Positions 26,106 to 34,499 of a stretch of DNA of 64,000 bases are shown here, piece after piece. The stretch is from Clostridiaceae bacterium. Lineage in GTDB: Bacteria; Bacillota; Clostridia; TANB77; CAG-508. The position numbers and the translations under genes are program-made. Under the pieces are notes generated by a model. The model did no database searches. It was not told the origin of the DNA and saw only the letters and a list, made by a program, of their open reading frames with translations. The DNA lies in the NCBI GenBank assembly GCA_021771025.1, contig JAETPW010000002.1, positions 62,001-126,000 of the forward strand, given 5' to 3'. How positions within the stretch are numbered: the stretch's first letter is position 1; each line of letters begins with the position of its first letter.

Positions 26106-26245
26106 ATAGAGAAATTTAGGGGTTAGGGAAATGTGGGGACGCCCTTTTCTTCCCTATCAATTTTCTCATTTATTTTATATCTTTTGGTGATCGATAGGGA
26201 AGAAAAGGGCGTCCCCACATTTCCCTAACCCCTAAATTTCTCTAT
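26106..26245. repeat. 53-bp perfect inverted repeat in the fba leader
   Basis: Left arm 26106-26158 and right arm 26193-26245 are exact complements, with a 34-base loop. Each arm carries ATTTAGGGGTTAGGGAAATG, then GGGGACGCCCTTTTCTTCCC. Half-length relatives lie at 4966 and 49893. The repeat lies between the fba promoter (26258-26286) and the fba start, so every fba mRNA would carry it. Confidence 0.92.
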
Positions 26246-26257
26246 TCTGTTTTCCTT

Positions 26258-26286
26258 ATTGTATTTCTAATTTTCGTTTCTGTCAA
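26258..26286 (-). promoter_or_regulatory. Promoter of fba
   Basis: Minus-strand TTGACA (26281-26286), 17-base spacer, TACAAT (26258-26263). Leader of ~170 nt, mostly the inverted repeat. Confidence 0.8.
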
Positions 26287-26319
26287 GAAAAAATGAGAAG
26301 AAAATTTATTCCTTCTCAT
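26287..26319 (-). terminator. Terminator of the DUF1540 gene
   Basis: Minus strand ATGAGAAG, 11-base loop, CTTCTCAT, then TTTTTTC; the left arm covers the last codons. It is directly followed by the fba promoter. Confidence 0.75.
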
Positions 26320-26473
26320 ACTCATAACTAGCACACATTGATTCATCTGGCTTTTTGGTTTCGCAATCTTGAATTGGTGCTACTTGGATTGCTTCTAACA
26401 TACATACATTTTTGTCTTCATTGTTATATAGACAAGTTTCTACTGTACAATGAATTTTTTGTTTTCCTTCCAT
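26306..26473 (-). CDS. DUF1540 domain protein
   Basis: A 55-residue protein. It reads MEGKQKIHCTVETCLYN and has four spaced cysteines (IHCTVETC, NVCMLEAI, MCASYEYE), the pattern of DUF1540 proteins common in Clostridia. They are thought to bind a metal, with unknown role. CCAGGAGGTATATC precedes the ATG. It lies between the peroxiredoxin and fba on the same strand. Confidence 0.85.
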   Translation of the reverse strand: MEGKQKIHCTVETCLYNNEDKNVCMLEAIQVAPIQDCETKKPDESMCASYEYEKE

Positions 26474-26560
26474 GATATACCTCCTGGTTTCAAGGATCTG
26501 AACGGAAAATTGTTTCGTTCTTTTTTAGTATGCGTGTTTTTTTTTATTCTATTCGTTTTT

Positions 26561-27304
26561 TCACATTTTTTGCTGTGATGAAGATGTTCCTTCCCTTTTA
26601 TTTTGATTTTGCTCTTCACATAGCTTTGTTTCGTTTAAGCATTTTTGTTCTGGTTCTTTAAAACTTAAATACCAATTAATTCCATTGTTATTTTGATGAA
26701 TAGCTTCTATTCTTTCTTCTAGTTCACAATAAGTACTAGGTATTGCTTGAATGACTGGCTGATTTGGCATCCAATTGGCTGCTGTTGCGCCTTTAGTGCA
26801 GTCGGCCATTTGTAATGCTTGAATGATTCGAATAATTTCAGGGATGAATCTTCCTACATTCATTGGATATACTAGTATTGTTCTTACCATTCCTTTATCG
26901 TCAATGATAAAAACATTTCGAACTGTTTCTGTATTGCTTACATCAGTAGAAATCATACCATATTTCCTTGCGATTTGTCCATTTCGGTCAGCAATGATAG
27001 GAAAAGAAATTGGAATTCCTGTTCTACAGTAGATATCATACATCCATGCTAGGTGAGAACTGTTACTGTCAACACTTAAGCCTAAAAGTTCTGTGTTCAT
27101 TTGTTTGAAATATGTATGTGCTCTAGTAAATGCTATCATTTCTGTAGTACATACGGGGGTAAAGTCTCCTGGATGAGAAAACAAGACTAACCATTTTCCT
27201 CGATAATCAGTTAGGCATACTTTCCCACATGTTGTCATTGCCTCGAAATCTGGTGCTTTTTGTCCTATTTTTACATTTCCGTTCATCATTAATTCATAAT
27301 CCAT
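26561..27304 (-). CDS. Peroxiredoxin (AhpC/TSA, Prx6-like)
   Basis: A 247-residue peroxidase with the peroxidatic Cys52 in PGDFTPVCTTE. The long C-terminal part (WMPNQPVIQAIPSTYCELEE) is that of the Prx6/1-Cys-like group rather than short AhpC. It reduces peroxides with thiols. Additional cysteines toward the C-terminus (Cys in STYCELEE, KCLNETKLCEEQ) could resolve the sulfenic acid. The last ~20 residues are a low-complexity polar tail. It would protect an anaerobe together with trxA/trxB elsewhere in the window. Confidence 0.92.
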   Translation of the reverse strand: MDYELMMNGNVKIGQKAPDFEAMTTCGKVCLTDYRGKWLVLFSHPGDFTPVCTTEMIAFTRAHTYFKQMNTELLGLSVDSNSSHLAWMYDIYCRTGIPISFPIIADRNGQIARKYGMISTDVSNTETVRNVFIIDDKGMVRTILVYPMNVGRFIPEIIRIIQALQMADCTKGATAANWMPNQPVIQAIPSTYCELEERIEAIHQNNNGINWYLSFKEPEQKCLNETKLCEEQNQNKREGTSSSQQKM

Positions 27305-27499
27305 AAAAAATAAACTCCTTTCGTTTTTGTATATCGTATGAAAGAAATTTATTTTTGTGCAGGTTCATTATTTAGCTAACTTGGTCTTCTTTCTTTTGTG
27401 CTATTATAAAAATTTATCTTATATTTTTTATCTTATCTAAAAAATATAGAAAAATAAAGTTAATAATGTTATACTTATTTATATAAGGGGGGAATAGTA

Positions 27500-27839
27500 A
27501 TGATATATGAAATGAAACTAAACGAAAATGCTTTTCTTAATATAAAAAATGGAGAAAAAAATTTGAGCTTAGACTATTTGATGAAAGACGAAAAAATCTA
27601 AATTTGGGAGATATTATACTATTTCATAATTTAAATAATTTAACTGATACTATTTCAGTAAAGGTAATTGCTTTATTAAGATATCCATCTTTCTCTGATT
27701 TTTTCAAAGATATAAACTACAAATTATGTGGAACTGCAAATAATCTAGAAGAAAAATTAGATCGTGTTCATACTTTTTATCCAGTGGAACAAGAAAAAAA
27801 TATGGGATATTAGCTATAAAAATAGAACTAATAAAATAA
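27500..27839 (+). pseudogene. ASCH-domain protein, two frameshifts
   Basis: The start MIYEMKLNENAFLNIKNGEK is in one frame; after the A-run at about 27553-27560 the protein continues in another frame as FELRLFDERRKNLNLGDIIL, and near 27805 a further shift gives LAIKIELIK before TAA at 27839. Joined, these make the standard ASCH/PUA-like fold of about 110 residues, with the K-T-I-E-L-R-L-type core damaged at the first shift. ASCH proteins are thought to bind RNA. Two indels argue for a real pseudogene. Confidence 0.75.
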
Positions 27840-27847
27840 ATTATATA

Positions 27848-27879
27848 CTAAAAGTCACTGGCAATGTCAGTGACTTTAG
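27848..27879. terminator. Stem-loop between converging pseudogenes
   Basis: AAAGTCACTG, loop GCAATGT, CAGTGACTTT, extended by CTA/TAG with one bulged A. The T-run is weak. Confidence 0.55.
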
Positions 27880-27896
27880 TTAGTGATGATTCGTTT

Positions 27897-28296
27897 TTAT
27901 TTGCTTATAACAAGTACCTTTTCAGTTTTTTCAATATAGTCTGTCAATTCTGGAAATGTTTTACTATACGAAAATGCTTGTGGTGGTTTTCAGTATTTTT
28001 AGAGAAATTGGATTGATTAATTCATATACCTTAAGTATTGGATAAGCATACTTTGATTTTTGACCTTTATTAAATTCAAGGTTTCCATCTCCATAGTCCT
28101 CCACTTTCTCAGGATATTGCACAATCTTTCCGATTTCAATCACATATTTTAATTCACTTTGTGGTGCAGAAACATAAACATATAAGAACTTGAAACTTTC
28201 TTTCGGCACATAGTTTCTGAATTCATGATTTTTTATGCCTTTCATTATTTTAGAAATTGGATTTGGTTTGATGCTTACATATATTCCATCATTCAT
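27897..28296 (-). pseudogene. ASCH/PUA-like protein, C-terminal frameshift
   Basis: Starts MNDGIYVSIKPNPISKIMKG and has KNHEFRNYVP, a PUA/ASCH-like entry strand similar to other small RNA-binding ASCH proteins. The annotated-length frame ends early (ILKTTTSIFV), while the next frame continues sensibly as PPQAFSYSKTFPELTDYIEK and ends VLVISK at 27897. One indel in the A-run near 28000 explains it. The start at 28296 overlaps the end of the upstream gene by 8 bases, so the two were once coupled. Confidence 0.65.
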
Positions 28297-29050
28297 ATTT
28301 TTCAAATTCCTCCATAAAGTAATAGATACTGTAATGTCTAAACAACATATACGGATTATTAATCCAGTTTATGACAATATCATATAAAATATCAAGACCT
28401 TTATAGCTTAAATCTGCTTTCAAGAAGCTATAATTGATGAACTTTTTGGGAATATCTTGATAAGCCCCTTCCTTAACGTACAATGACTTTAAAAGTTTTG
28501 CTCCAGACCAATCCAATACTAGGGGTGCATAGAAAATCATTGACATTTCACTAACATTACAACCAAGATAGGATGCAACTTTATACCTTAACTCTTCTTG
28601 ATAAAATCCAGCATAATCACTTCCAGTAATTCTTAAAATCTCATAATTGTAATTTTCGCTATGATTTGTTGCAGTATAGCTCATTCCTCTAATTAAATTT
28701 CTAAGAGGAGAATTATACTCCAATTTTGAAATACCTTTATTGACATTTACTGAATATTTACCATGCTCAGGACAGTAAAATGTTATAGTATTTTCCTCAT
28801 ACTCGTTATTTACACTGTTCTTGTCTGCAAGCCCACAAATAGGACATGACATCCTAACACGCAAATTTCCGTATTTTTGATCCAGTTTCTTAGCAACGTA
28901 TTCTCTGTTTTTTAATACTGTTTTAAAAACTTCCATTGTTTCTGGTTGTTCATTGAATTCATGTTGATACCTTATTTCATAGTCTATTCCTGTTACTTCC
29001 TTATAGTGATTCAGAATAGATTCTCAAAGTTGTAATAATTCTTTATTACT
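28289..29050 (-). pseudogene. Class I aminoacyl-tRNA-synthetase-like fragment
   Basis: The intact frame of 215 codons (from the ATG at 28936) holds a zinc ribbon (CPICGLADK and YCPEHGKYS) and a part resembling class I synthetases: ITGSDYAGFYQEELRYKVAS and a KMSKS-like VLDWSGAKLLKSLYV. Coding signal continues upstream as HYKEVTGIDYEIRYQHEFNE and, after a shift near 28995, as ELAFIDKVIKNYYNFENLF, so the ATG at 28936 is probably internal. The HIGH-motif half is missing. It is probably a degraded synthetase-like gene; which amino acid, if any, cannot be said. Confidence 0.5.
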
Positions 29051-29054
29051 TTAT

Positions 29055-29652
29055 CTATAAAAGCCAATTCGTATTTTTTTGTGCTATTACATTGTATATA
29101 TGCCAATGTTTCATTTTTCCTAATCCAGTTTTACTTTCTTTTTCTAATTCATCAAAATAGATTATGTTAAACGAATCCTTAAATAAAGCCAATACTTGCT
29201 CTTTGCTTAAAAATACCATTTGTTTTTCAATTTTAGCCCATGAATCATTTAAACCAAAAAAGTTTCCCACAAAGTATCCGATTCTTTAAAATACTAGCAG
29301 TTATCTTATTCCAAAATTCATTAAAATTATCTTTGTCACAAAAAGGAATACTAAAATTCGCAACTAATAGATTGTTTTTTTCCAATTTAATGTTCTCAAA
29401 GTTTTGAACATTAAATCTAAATCTTTTTCTTTCTTCATTATCTAGTTTGCTAGCAATAAGTTCTTTTGTATCTTCTCTATTTATTGATAAAACTTCCCAA
29501 CCATTTTTGATTAAATATAGGGTATCTCTGCCTGCTCCACAACCTAAATCAATAGCATTTTTGGGCTTATTATTCATATTGATAAATTTTTTAACGATTG
29601 GATGCGGTAAAGCATTTTTTGTGTTTTCATAGTATTTTTGTATATTCCCCAT
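29055..29652 (-). pseudogene. SAM-dependent methyltransferase, frameshifted
   Basis: The N-terminal 130 residues (MGNIQKYYENTKNALPHPIV, then AIDLGCGAGRDTLYLIKNGW) are a class I methyltransferase with the SAM-binding motif DLGCGAGRDT. The frame ends at 29245, while an overlapping frame continues with NFFGLNDSWAKIEKQMVFLS and the typical C-terminus KMKHWHIYNVIAQK. A single indel around 29255-29265 splits the gene. The set resembles TehB-like small-molecule methyltransferases. AAGGAATTGATCTGA precedes the ATG. Confidence 0.75.
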
Positions 29653-29672
29653 TCAGATCAATTCCTTCCCAT

Positions 29673-29725
29673 TTGGGGACGGGGTAAAATCGGGTAAAAT
29701 TACCCAATTTTTACCCCGTCCCCAA
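29673..29725. repeat. REP-like palindrome with nested stem
   Basis: TTGGGGACGGGGTAAAAT pairs with ATTTTTACCCCGTCCCCAA (one extra T), and inside it GGGTAA pairs with TTACCC. A compact cruciform between two convergent-in-series minus genes. Its left half encodes the last residues (QLGTG) and the TAA stop of the AAA/DUF4143 ATPase. Confidence 0.85.
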
Positions 29726-31039
29726 TTGTGCAATTTTTTCGATATTACCAATATCATATAAAGGTATATTAATAAGCCATTCTTGCTTTTTATAATCTGA
29801 CATCGATGTTCTTACATTTGTTCGTGTGTTATATTTTTCTACAAATGATTTTAAACTTTTTGCCTGTAAGTTTTCGCTTGCTTTTACTTCTATTGGTACA
29901 TTATCTTTTCCTATTTGTGTTATGAAATCTACTTCAGCTGTTCCTGTATCTGATGACCAGTAAAATACTTCTAACTCTGTACATTGTTTTAATTGGCATA
30001 AAACATATTGTTCTGTTAAACTTCCTTTAAATTCTTCAAATATTTCATTTCCTTCTAATAATGTTTTGGCATCGATTTTTGCCATTGCCGATAATAGCCC
30101 TACATCTAATAAGTATAATTTGAAAGCATTAAAATCTTGATAGGCTGATAGTGGAACTTTACTATTGTTTACTCTATTTACTTGATATACCAATCCACAA
30201 TCAATAAGCCAAGACAATGCAGTTTCATATTCTCTTGCTCTTGCTCCTTTTTTTACTAAACCATAAATAAATTTTTTGTTTTCTTTTGCAAGTTGTGTAG
30301 GGATATTATTCCATAATTGTCTGATTCTTGGTACTATATTATTGGGAGCATGTTTTGAAAAATCTCGTTCGTAGGCTTCTAATAGTGTTTGTTGTATTTT
30401 TCTTACTTCAATTAAATCTTTATGATTTACATATGAATCTACCGCTTCTGGCATTCCTCCTATGTAATAATAAAGTTTTAAGTAATCTTTCAATTTAGTG
30501 TTAAATATATTTATCATATCAAAATCATTTTTTTCTAGTATGTTTAATAAATTATTTTCACCTATAGCCTTCAAAAATTCGAAAAAGCTTAACGGTGTTA
30601 GTTCTAAAAAGTTCACCTTTCCTACTGGAAATGAAGTGCCTTCATGAATAGCCACTCCTAAAAGAGAACCAGCAGATATGACATGATATTCATTGGCGTT
30701 TTCACAAAAATATTTCAACGCTTTTAATGCTTTTGGGTTTTCTTGTATTTCGTCTAAAATGATTAACGTGTTTTCAGGCTCAATATTTACACCTGATTCT
30801 ATCTTTAATCCTTGCAATATTTTCTCTAAATCAAAGTCTTCTTCAAAAAGTTTTGCCATACGTGTATTATCGTCAAAATTTATGTATGCACATCTTTCAT
30901 AAAATTTTTCGCCAAATTCCTTCATTAGCCAAGTTTTGCCTACCTGCCTTGCTCCTCTAATGATTAAAGGTTTTCTAGTAGTTGATTCTTTCCATTTTTT
31001 TAGTTCTTCTATTTTTTGTCTATACATCTTATTCACCAT
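29711..31039 (-). CDS. AAA_14/DUF4143 ATPase
   Basis: A 442-residue ATPase of the archaeal-type AAA_14 plus DUF4143 family. Walker A is RGARQVGKTW, Walker B is TLIILDEIQENP; the C-terminal DUF4143 part has the nuclease-like EVDFITQIGKDNVPIEVKAS motif. These proteins are frequent in gut Bacillota and Bacteroidota, often horizontally moved; role unknown. The start may be the ATG at 31027 (MYRQKIEELK). The last five residues and stop are coded by the REP-like palindrome. Its promoter carries a 30-bp palindrome. Confidence 0.88.
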   Translation of the reverse strand: MVNKMYRQKIEELKKWKESTTRKPLIIRGARQVGKTWLMKEFGEKFYERCAYINFDDNTRMAKLFEEDFDLEKILQGLKIESGVNIEPENTLIILDEIQENPKALKALKYFCENANEYHVISAGSLLGVAIHEGTSFPVGKVNFLELTPLSFFEFLKAIGENNLLNILEKNDFDMINIFNTKLKDYLKLYYYIGGMPEAVDSYVNHKDLIEVRKIQQTLLEAYERDFSKHAPNNIVPRIRQLWNNIPTQLAKENKKFIYGLVKKGARAREYETALSWLIDCGLVYQVNRVNNSKVPLSAYQDFNAFKLYLLDVGLLSAMAKIDAKTLLEGNEIFEEFKGSLTEQYVLCQLKQCTELEVFYWSSDTGTAEVDFITQIGKDNVPIEVKASENLQAKSLKSFVEKYNTRTNVRTSMSDYKKQEWLINIPLYDIGNIEKIAQLGTG

Positions 31040-31060
31040 CCTTATAGAATATCTACTAAT

Positions 31061-31104
31061 AGTATATCATGTATTTACACAAAAATCAAATGACTTTTGT
31101 GTAA
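31061..31104 (-). promoter_or_regulatory. Promoter and palindromic operator of the AAA/DUF4143 gene
   Basis: Minus-strand TTGATT (31084-31089), 17-base spacer, TATACT (31061-31066). TTACACAAAA and TTTTGTGTAA (ends of 31075-31104) form a 10-bp dyad around the -35 box; further TGTGTAA/TTACACA half-sites follow at 31100-31115. A repressor site is likely, possibly autoregulatory. Confidence 0.6.
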
Positions 31105-31149
31105 CTTTACACATTTTTATAAGGATTTTTTGTAATTATACACACATTT

Positions 31150-31683
31150 TTATATTGTGGAGTAGATGATATAATTTTCTTTTCTTCCTGTTTTGCTGTC
31201 TATTTTTCTATTTTTTAGAATAGCTTCTTGCTTCATTCCTGCTTTTTCTAAAAATTCACATTTACTTTTTGTCCATTCTGGATTTTCGTCGTAAAATTTG
31301 GATATGACTAATGGATATCCTTCTTCTTGTAAATGCTTAATTACTATTTGTATGGCTTTTTCTAATGATATTTCTTTTAATTTTTCTTTTTTGATTCCAA
31401 AATTGATTTCACATCTCTGGTTTTGTTTGCTTAGTTCTCTGGCTTGAATAAATCCTATTATTTGATGTGTTTCTTTTTCTTCCATTGCCCACATTGGTTC
31501 TCCTAGTTCAAATTCTTTTATAAATGAGTTTACCATTTTTTTGGTTTCATCTATGCTTTGATGAACTGGATACCCTATACATTTTTCTACTTTTCCTTTT
31601 CTGGTTAGATTTTCGTAAATTTCTTCACTGTCTTCTTTTTTGTACTTTCGTAATTTTATTTGTTCTGTTTCTAATTCTTTCAT
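31150..31683 (-). CDS. GNAT family N-acetyltransferase
   Basis: A 177-residue acetyltransferase of the RimJ/RimL-like GNAT group: TEQIKLRKYKKEDSEEIYEN at the N-terminus, the central strand QIIGFIQARELSKQNQRCEI and C-terminal KCEFLEKAGMKQEAILKNRK. It transfers acetyl from acetyl-CoA to an amine; the target is unknown. The acetyl-CoA loop (usually R/Q-x-x-G-x-G/A) is degenerate here (FGIKKEKLKE). AGGAGGTTATACTA precedes the ATG. Confidence 0.8.
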   Translation of the reverse strand: MKELETEQIKLRKYKKEDSEEIYENLTRKGKVEKCIGYPVHQSIDETKKMVNSFIKEFELGEPMWAMEEKETHQIIGFIQARELSKQNQRCEINFGIKKEKLKEISLEKAIQIVIKHLQEEGYPLVISKFYDENPEWTKSKCEFLEKAGMKQEAILKNRKIDSKTGRKENYIIYSTI

Positions 31684-31817
31684 TAGTATAACCTCCTGCT
31701 GATTACGATAGCATATTTATTTTTCTTTTTATTTTGTTTTTTAGCTAATGGCTTTTTTGTTTTATAAAAATGTCACTTTTTGTCGTTGTATAGAGTTTGT
31801 TTGGTCTGTTGTTTTGC

Positions 31818-31846
31818 TTGAAAATATTTATGTTTTATGGTATGCT
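31818..31846 (+). promoter_or_regulatory. Promoter of the NadR-like gene
   Basis: TTGAAA (31818-31823), 17-base spacer, TATGCT (31841-31846). The ~150-base leader that follows shows no clear structure; the 31684-31999 gap has no gene that I trust. Confidence 0.5.
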
Positions 31847-31999
31847 ATTGGTTGTATAATGCACTATATCAGTTATGGTGAAAAAGTAAAACGAATGATT
31901 AGAAGAGATTGTCGTTTGAAGAAAAAATTTTTTTACTACTATGTGTACCTTTTAGCATGAAGCAAGGAATGAAGTAAGGAAGGAATGATATTTTTCATG

Positions 32000-32482
32000 A
32001 AAGAAAAAATTGGGTTTACGATTGGTAAGTTTGCTCCTTTTCATCAAGGGCATGAGTTTTTAATTCGTTCTGGTATAGATAAAATGGATCGTTTTTATGT
32101 GGTTTTGTATGAAACGGATTTGGTTCCTTTTTCTTTGGAAACAAGGGCTTCTTGGATTCGTCAGACATTTCCAGAGGTGAGTGTTTTGTTTGCTCGAAAT
32201 CCTCCTTGTGAGTATGGTTTAGATGATCAAAGGGTAAAAATACAAACCCAATACCTTAAACAGATATTGGGTGATATTCCGGTTACTCATTTTTTTAGTA
32301 GTGAGCCTTATGGTTATTATGTGGCTAAAGAATTACAGGTGGAGGATTGCCGTGTGGATATGAAACGTCGTTTTGTTCCTATTTCTGCTACTTCTATTCG
32401 CCAAGATCCTGCTTTGGCTAAACAATATTTGAATCGATATGCTTATTCTGATTATCAACGTTGGTTGACTGATGTTAACTGA
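32000..32482 (+). CDS. NadR/NMNAT-like nucleotidyltransferase
   Basis: A 160-residue cytidylyltransferase-fold protein. The nucleotide-binding motif TIGKFAPFHQGHEFL (HxGH form) is at the N-terminus and ISATSIR near residue 130. The composition matches the adenylyltransferase domain of NadR, which makes NAD from nicotinamide mononucleotide; the kinase domain of NadR is absent. Start placed at 32000 (MKEKIGFT) on family grounds; an in-frame ATG at 31985 is closer to AAGGAAGG and cannot be excluded. Confidence 0.8.
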   Translation, partial: KEKIGFTIGKFAPFHQGHEFLIRSGIDKMDRFYVVLYETDLVPFSLETRASWIRQTFPEVSVLFARNPPCEYGLDDQRVKIQTQYLKQILGDIPVTHFFSSEPYGYYVAKELQVEDCRVDMKRRFVPISATSIRQDPALAKQYLNRYAYSDYQRWLTDVN

Positions 32483-32488
32483 TTTAAC

Positions 32489-34384
32489 TCATTTGCTTTC
32501 ATTTTCTTCATCGGATTGTTTTAGTCGTAAATAGCCTAATTCTTGCCAACTGTTGTAAGCTAGATTTAAACGAAACACTACTTTTGGTTTTGCTCCTGCT
32601 CTGTTTTTGTCAACTACACAAGCATAATAGCGTACATCTGGGTCTTTTTCTTTTTTTAGGTCATAAAATTTTGTGTCAACTTCTTCTAATGAATATTCAT
32701 AGTCTGTATAATGGTCACGATGAATTTGTTTGATTAAACAGAGTGTGTCTAATACTTCTTTTACGGTTCTACTAACAGCTAAGTCATTGATGGTTAGGTT
32801 AATCGGTAAGGTTGTGGTTTCGGTCAATTGCAAGGTAGAGCAAATAAATAAGTTAAAATTTTGGGCTAAATTGGATAGAATTGTGGCTGTCTTTTTTAAT
32901 TCTTCTCCATTTCCGATATTTTCTGTATCTGTTTTTAAGGTGTCATAGAAGATATATTCTACTTGTTCTTTATAATAATAGTTCATGATAACATTTCTTA
33001 GTTCTTCGTTGGTGTGATCGGTAATGTTAATGAAATGAATGGCATTGTTCATTTGCTGATTGATCCATTTGGTGACTTCAATGGTATCTTTGAATTCTGT
33101 AGAAATTTCGGTTAATCGCTTGACAAATTGAGGTCTGCTTTCGTTTTCTTCTGGTAGGATAAATCCTTTTTCATCTAGTTTTGCCTCTTTTCCCTCATCT
33201 GGTCTAAACTTAAATTCTAACAATTCTCCCTCGGTTTTATGTAGTTTTTTCCCATGGATTTTTTGGATTTCAGGATGGTTGACTATGGTGGTTAATAAGC
33301 ATAATCTCATTTTGTCTTCTGACATTTCATTGGAAATGATTAAGACTTTCTTTTTTTCTACTAAAGCTGTATAGGCTGCTAAATTAATGGTAAATCTACT
33401 TTTTCCTGAGTTAGATGGCATGGCTACTGCCATGGTTTCCCCTTTACGAATTCCTTTGAAGACTTGGCTTAAAATAGGAAATGGCAAAGGTAATCCATTT
33501 CTTAAATTGTTGTCTCCATTTTCTAAGAAACTGGTTAGGTCTTGGTTTAAGATGGCTTGTTTGAATTTTCCAGTGATGTAAACCTGCTTAATGGCACTTT
33601 CTATTTCTTCTGCTGTCATTTGTTCATATAGCTCGTAATTGGCAATTTCTACAATTTTGTTTTGGGTTTCTTGTATTGGTTCTTCCGTATAGGCCTTTCT
33701 TAATAAGAATACTTTTTTTAGGGAAACATAGATTTCCTCTATGTCGTATTTTTTTTCTTTTGTTTTATTTTTGATTTGAAATTTTAAATCATAAGTAGTG
33801 CCATCTTCTTTGGCAAAATTAAATCCTTTTTTGGCTGGTTCTGGGGTATAATTGGCAGCTTCTGTGTAGAGTATACTTTTGTATAAATTTAAGAGATCAT
33901 CATTGTCAAAATAACAAATTTCATGAGGGAAATAGTATTTAGTAATGGCTTTTGGATTATTAAGTAAAAGTCCAATGTAGGTCATCTCTATGGTATTATT
34001 GCGAAGAAGAGAGGGGTATCTGCTAATTTGGGTTTGTTTAGTGAGATTTTCTTCCTCTTCTTCCTCTTCTTCGTGTTCCATTTCAAAGAGATCTTTGTCG
34101 TGTTCATCGTATTCATTGAAGTTATTCTCTTTGCTCTCGTCATATTCGTTATTTTGCTCATTTTCATCATTCGCAACATTATTTTCATCCTCAAAGCTAC
34201 TTTTTTTCTTGTTTTGTCCTACCATTTTTTCCTTTTTTAATAGTTGTTGCATTTCGGTAAAGGCAATTAGATAGTCTTCATTTTCTAATGCCTCATGGAT
34301 TTTATCTATACTTGTTTGATTATCTGATGTTACTTGGATATTATCCAATAATTGATATATTTTATCGATATTTTCTTGTTTCAT
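32489..34384 (-). CDS. Divergent DnaB-like helicase with acidic N-terminal region
   Basis: A 631-residue protein. The C-terminal two thirds form a DnaB-type RecA core: Walker A AMPSNSGKSR near residue 320, Walker B VEYIFYDTLK and FICSTLQL with the motif-3-like Gln. Before it lies a DnaB-N-like helical part (IEMTYIGLLLNNPKAITKYY). The first ~120 residues are very acidic and low in complexity (HEEEEEEEE-type run), unlike housekeeping DnaB (about 440 residues). The gene may serve a mobile or specialised replication function; no phage genes adjoin. It follows the DUF2974 gene and has the stem-loop start cassette. Confidence 0.75.
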   Translation of the reverse strand: MKQENIDKIYQLLDNIQVTSDNQTSIDKIHEALENEDYLIAFTEMQQLLKKEKMVGQNKKKSSFEDENNVANDENEQNNEYDESKENNFNEYDEHDKDLFEMEHEEEEEEEENLTKQTQISRYPSLLRNNTIEMTYIGLLLNNPKAITKYYFPHEICYFDNDDLLNLYKSILYTEAANYTPEPAKKGFNFAKEDGTTYDLKFQIKNKTKEKKYDIEEIYVSLKKVFLLRKAYTEEPIQETQNKIVEIANYELYEQMTAEEIESAIKQVYITGKFKQAILNQDLTSFLENGDNNLRNGLPLPFPILSQVFKGIRKGETMAVAMPSNSGKSRFTINLAAYTALVEKKKVLIISNEMSEDKMRLCLLTTIVNHPEIQKIHGKKLHKTEGELLEFKFRPDEGKEAKLDEKGFILPEENESRPQFVKRLTEISTEFKDTIEVTKWINQQMNNAIHFINITDHTNEELRNVIMNYYYKEQVEYIFYDTLKTDTENIGNGEELKKTATILSNLAQNFNLFICSTLQLTETTTLPINLTINDLAVSRTVKEVLDTLCLIKQIHRDHYTDYEYSLEEVDTKFYDLKKEKDPDVRYYACVVDKNRAGAKPKVVFRLNLAYNSWQELGYLRLKQSDEENESK

Positions 34385-34428
34385 CGTTTATTATCTATGT
34401 AGCTTTTCTAGCTTACATATTTCTCCTT
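34384..34428 (-). promoter_or_regulatory. Ribosome site separated from the dnaB-like start by a stem-loop
   Basis: Minus strand AAGGAG (34423-34428), then ATGTAAGCT (34410-34418) pairing with AGCTACAT (34397-34404) with one bulged A, loop AGAAA, then AGATAATAAACG and ATG at 34384. Confidence 0.55.
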
Positions 34429-34499
34429 CCCTATATAATCGTGATATGGCTAAAATTACTATAAATAGATCATCTTTCTTTTATTAGCAAGCAAATTAA

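Noticed and set aside
31748..31960. 70-codon plus-strand frame starting MAFLFYKNVTF
   Set aside because: No ribosome site, odd hydrophobic composition, and a promoter for the NadR-like gene lies inside it.
33990..34274. Ser/Phe/Leu-rich plus frames opposite the dnaB-like gene
   Set aside because: Antisense shadows of the acidic N-terminal run of that gene.
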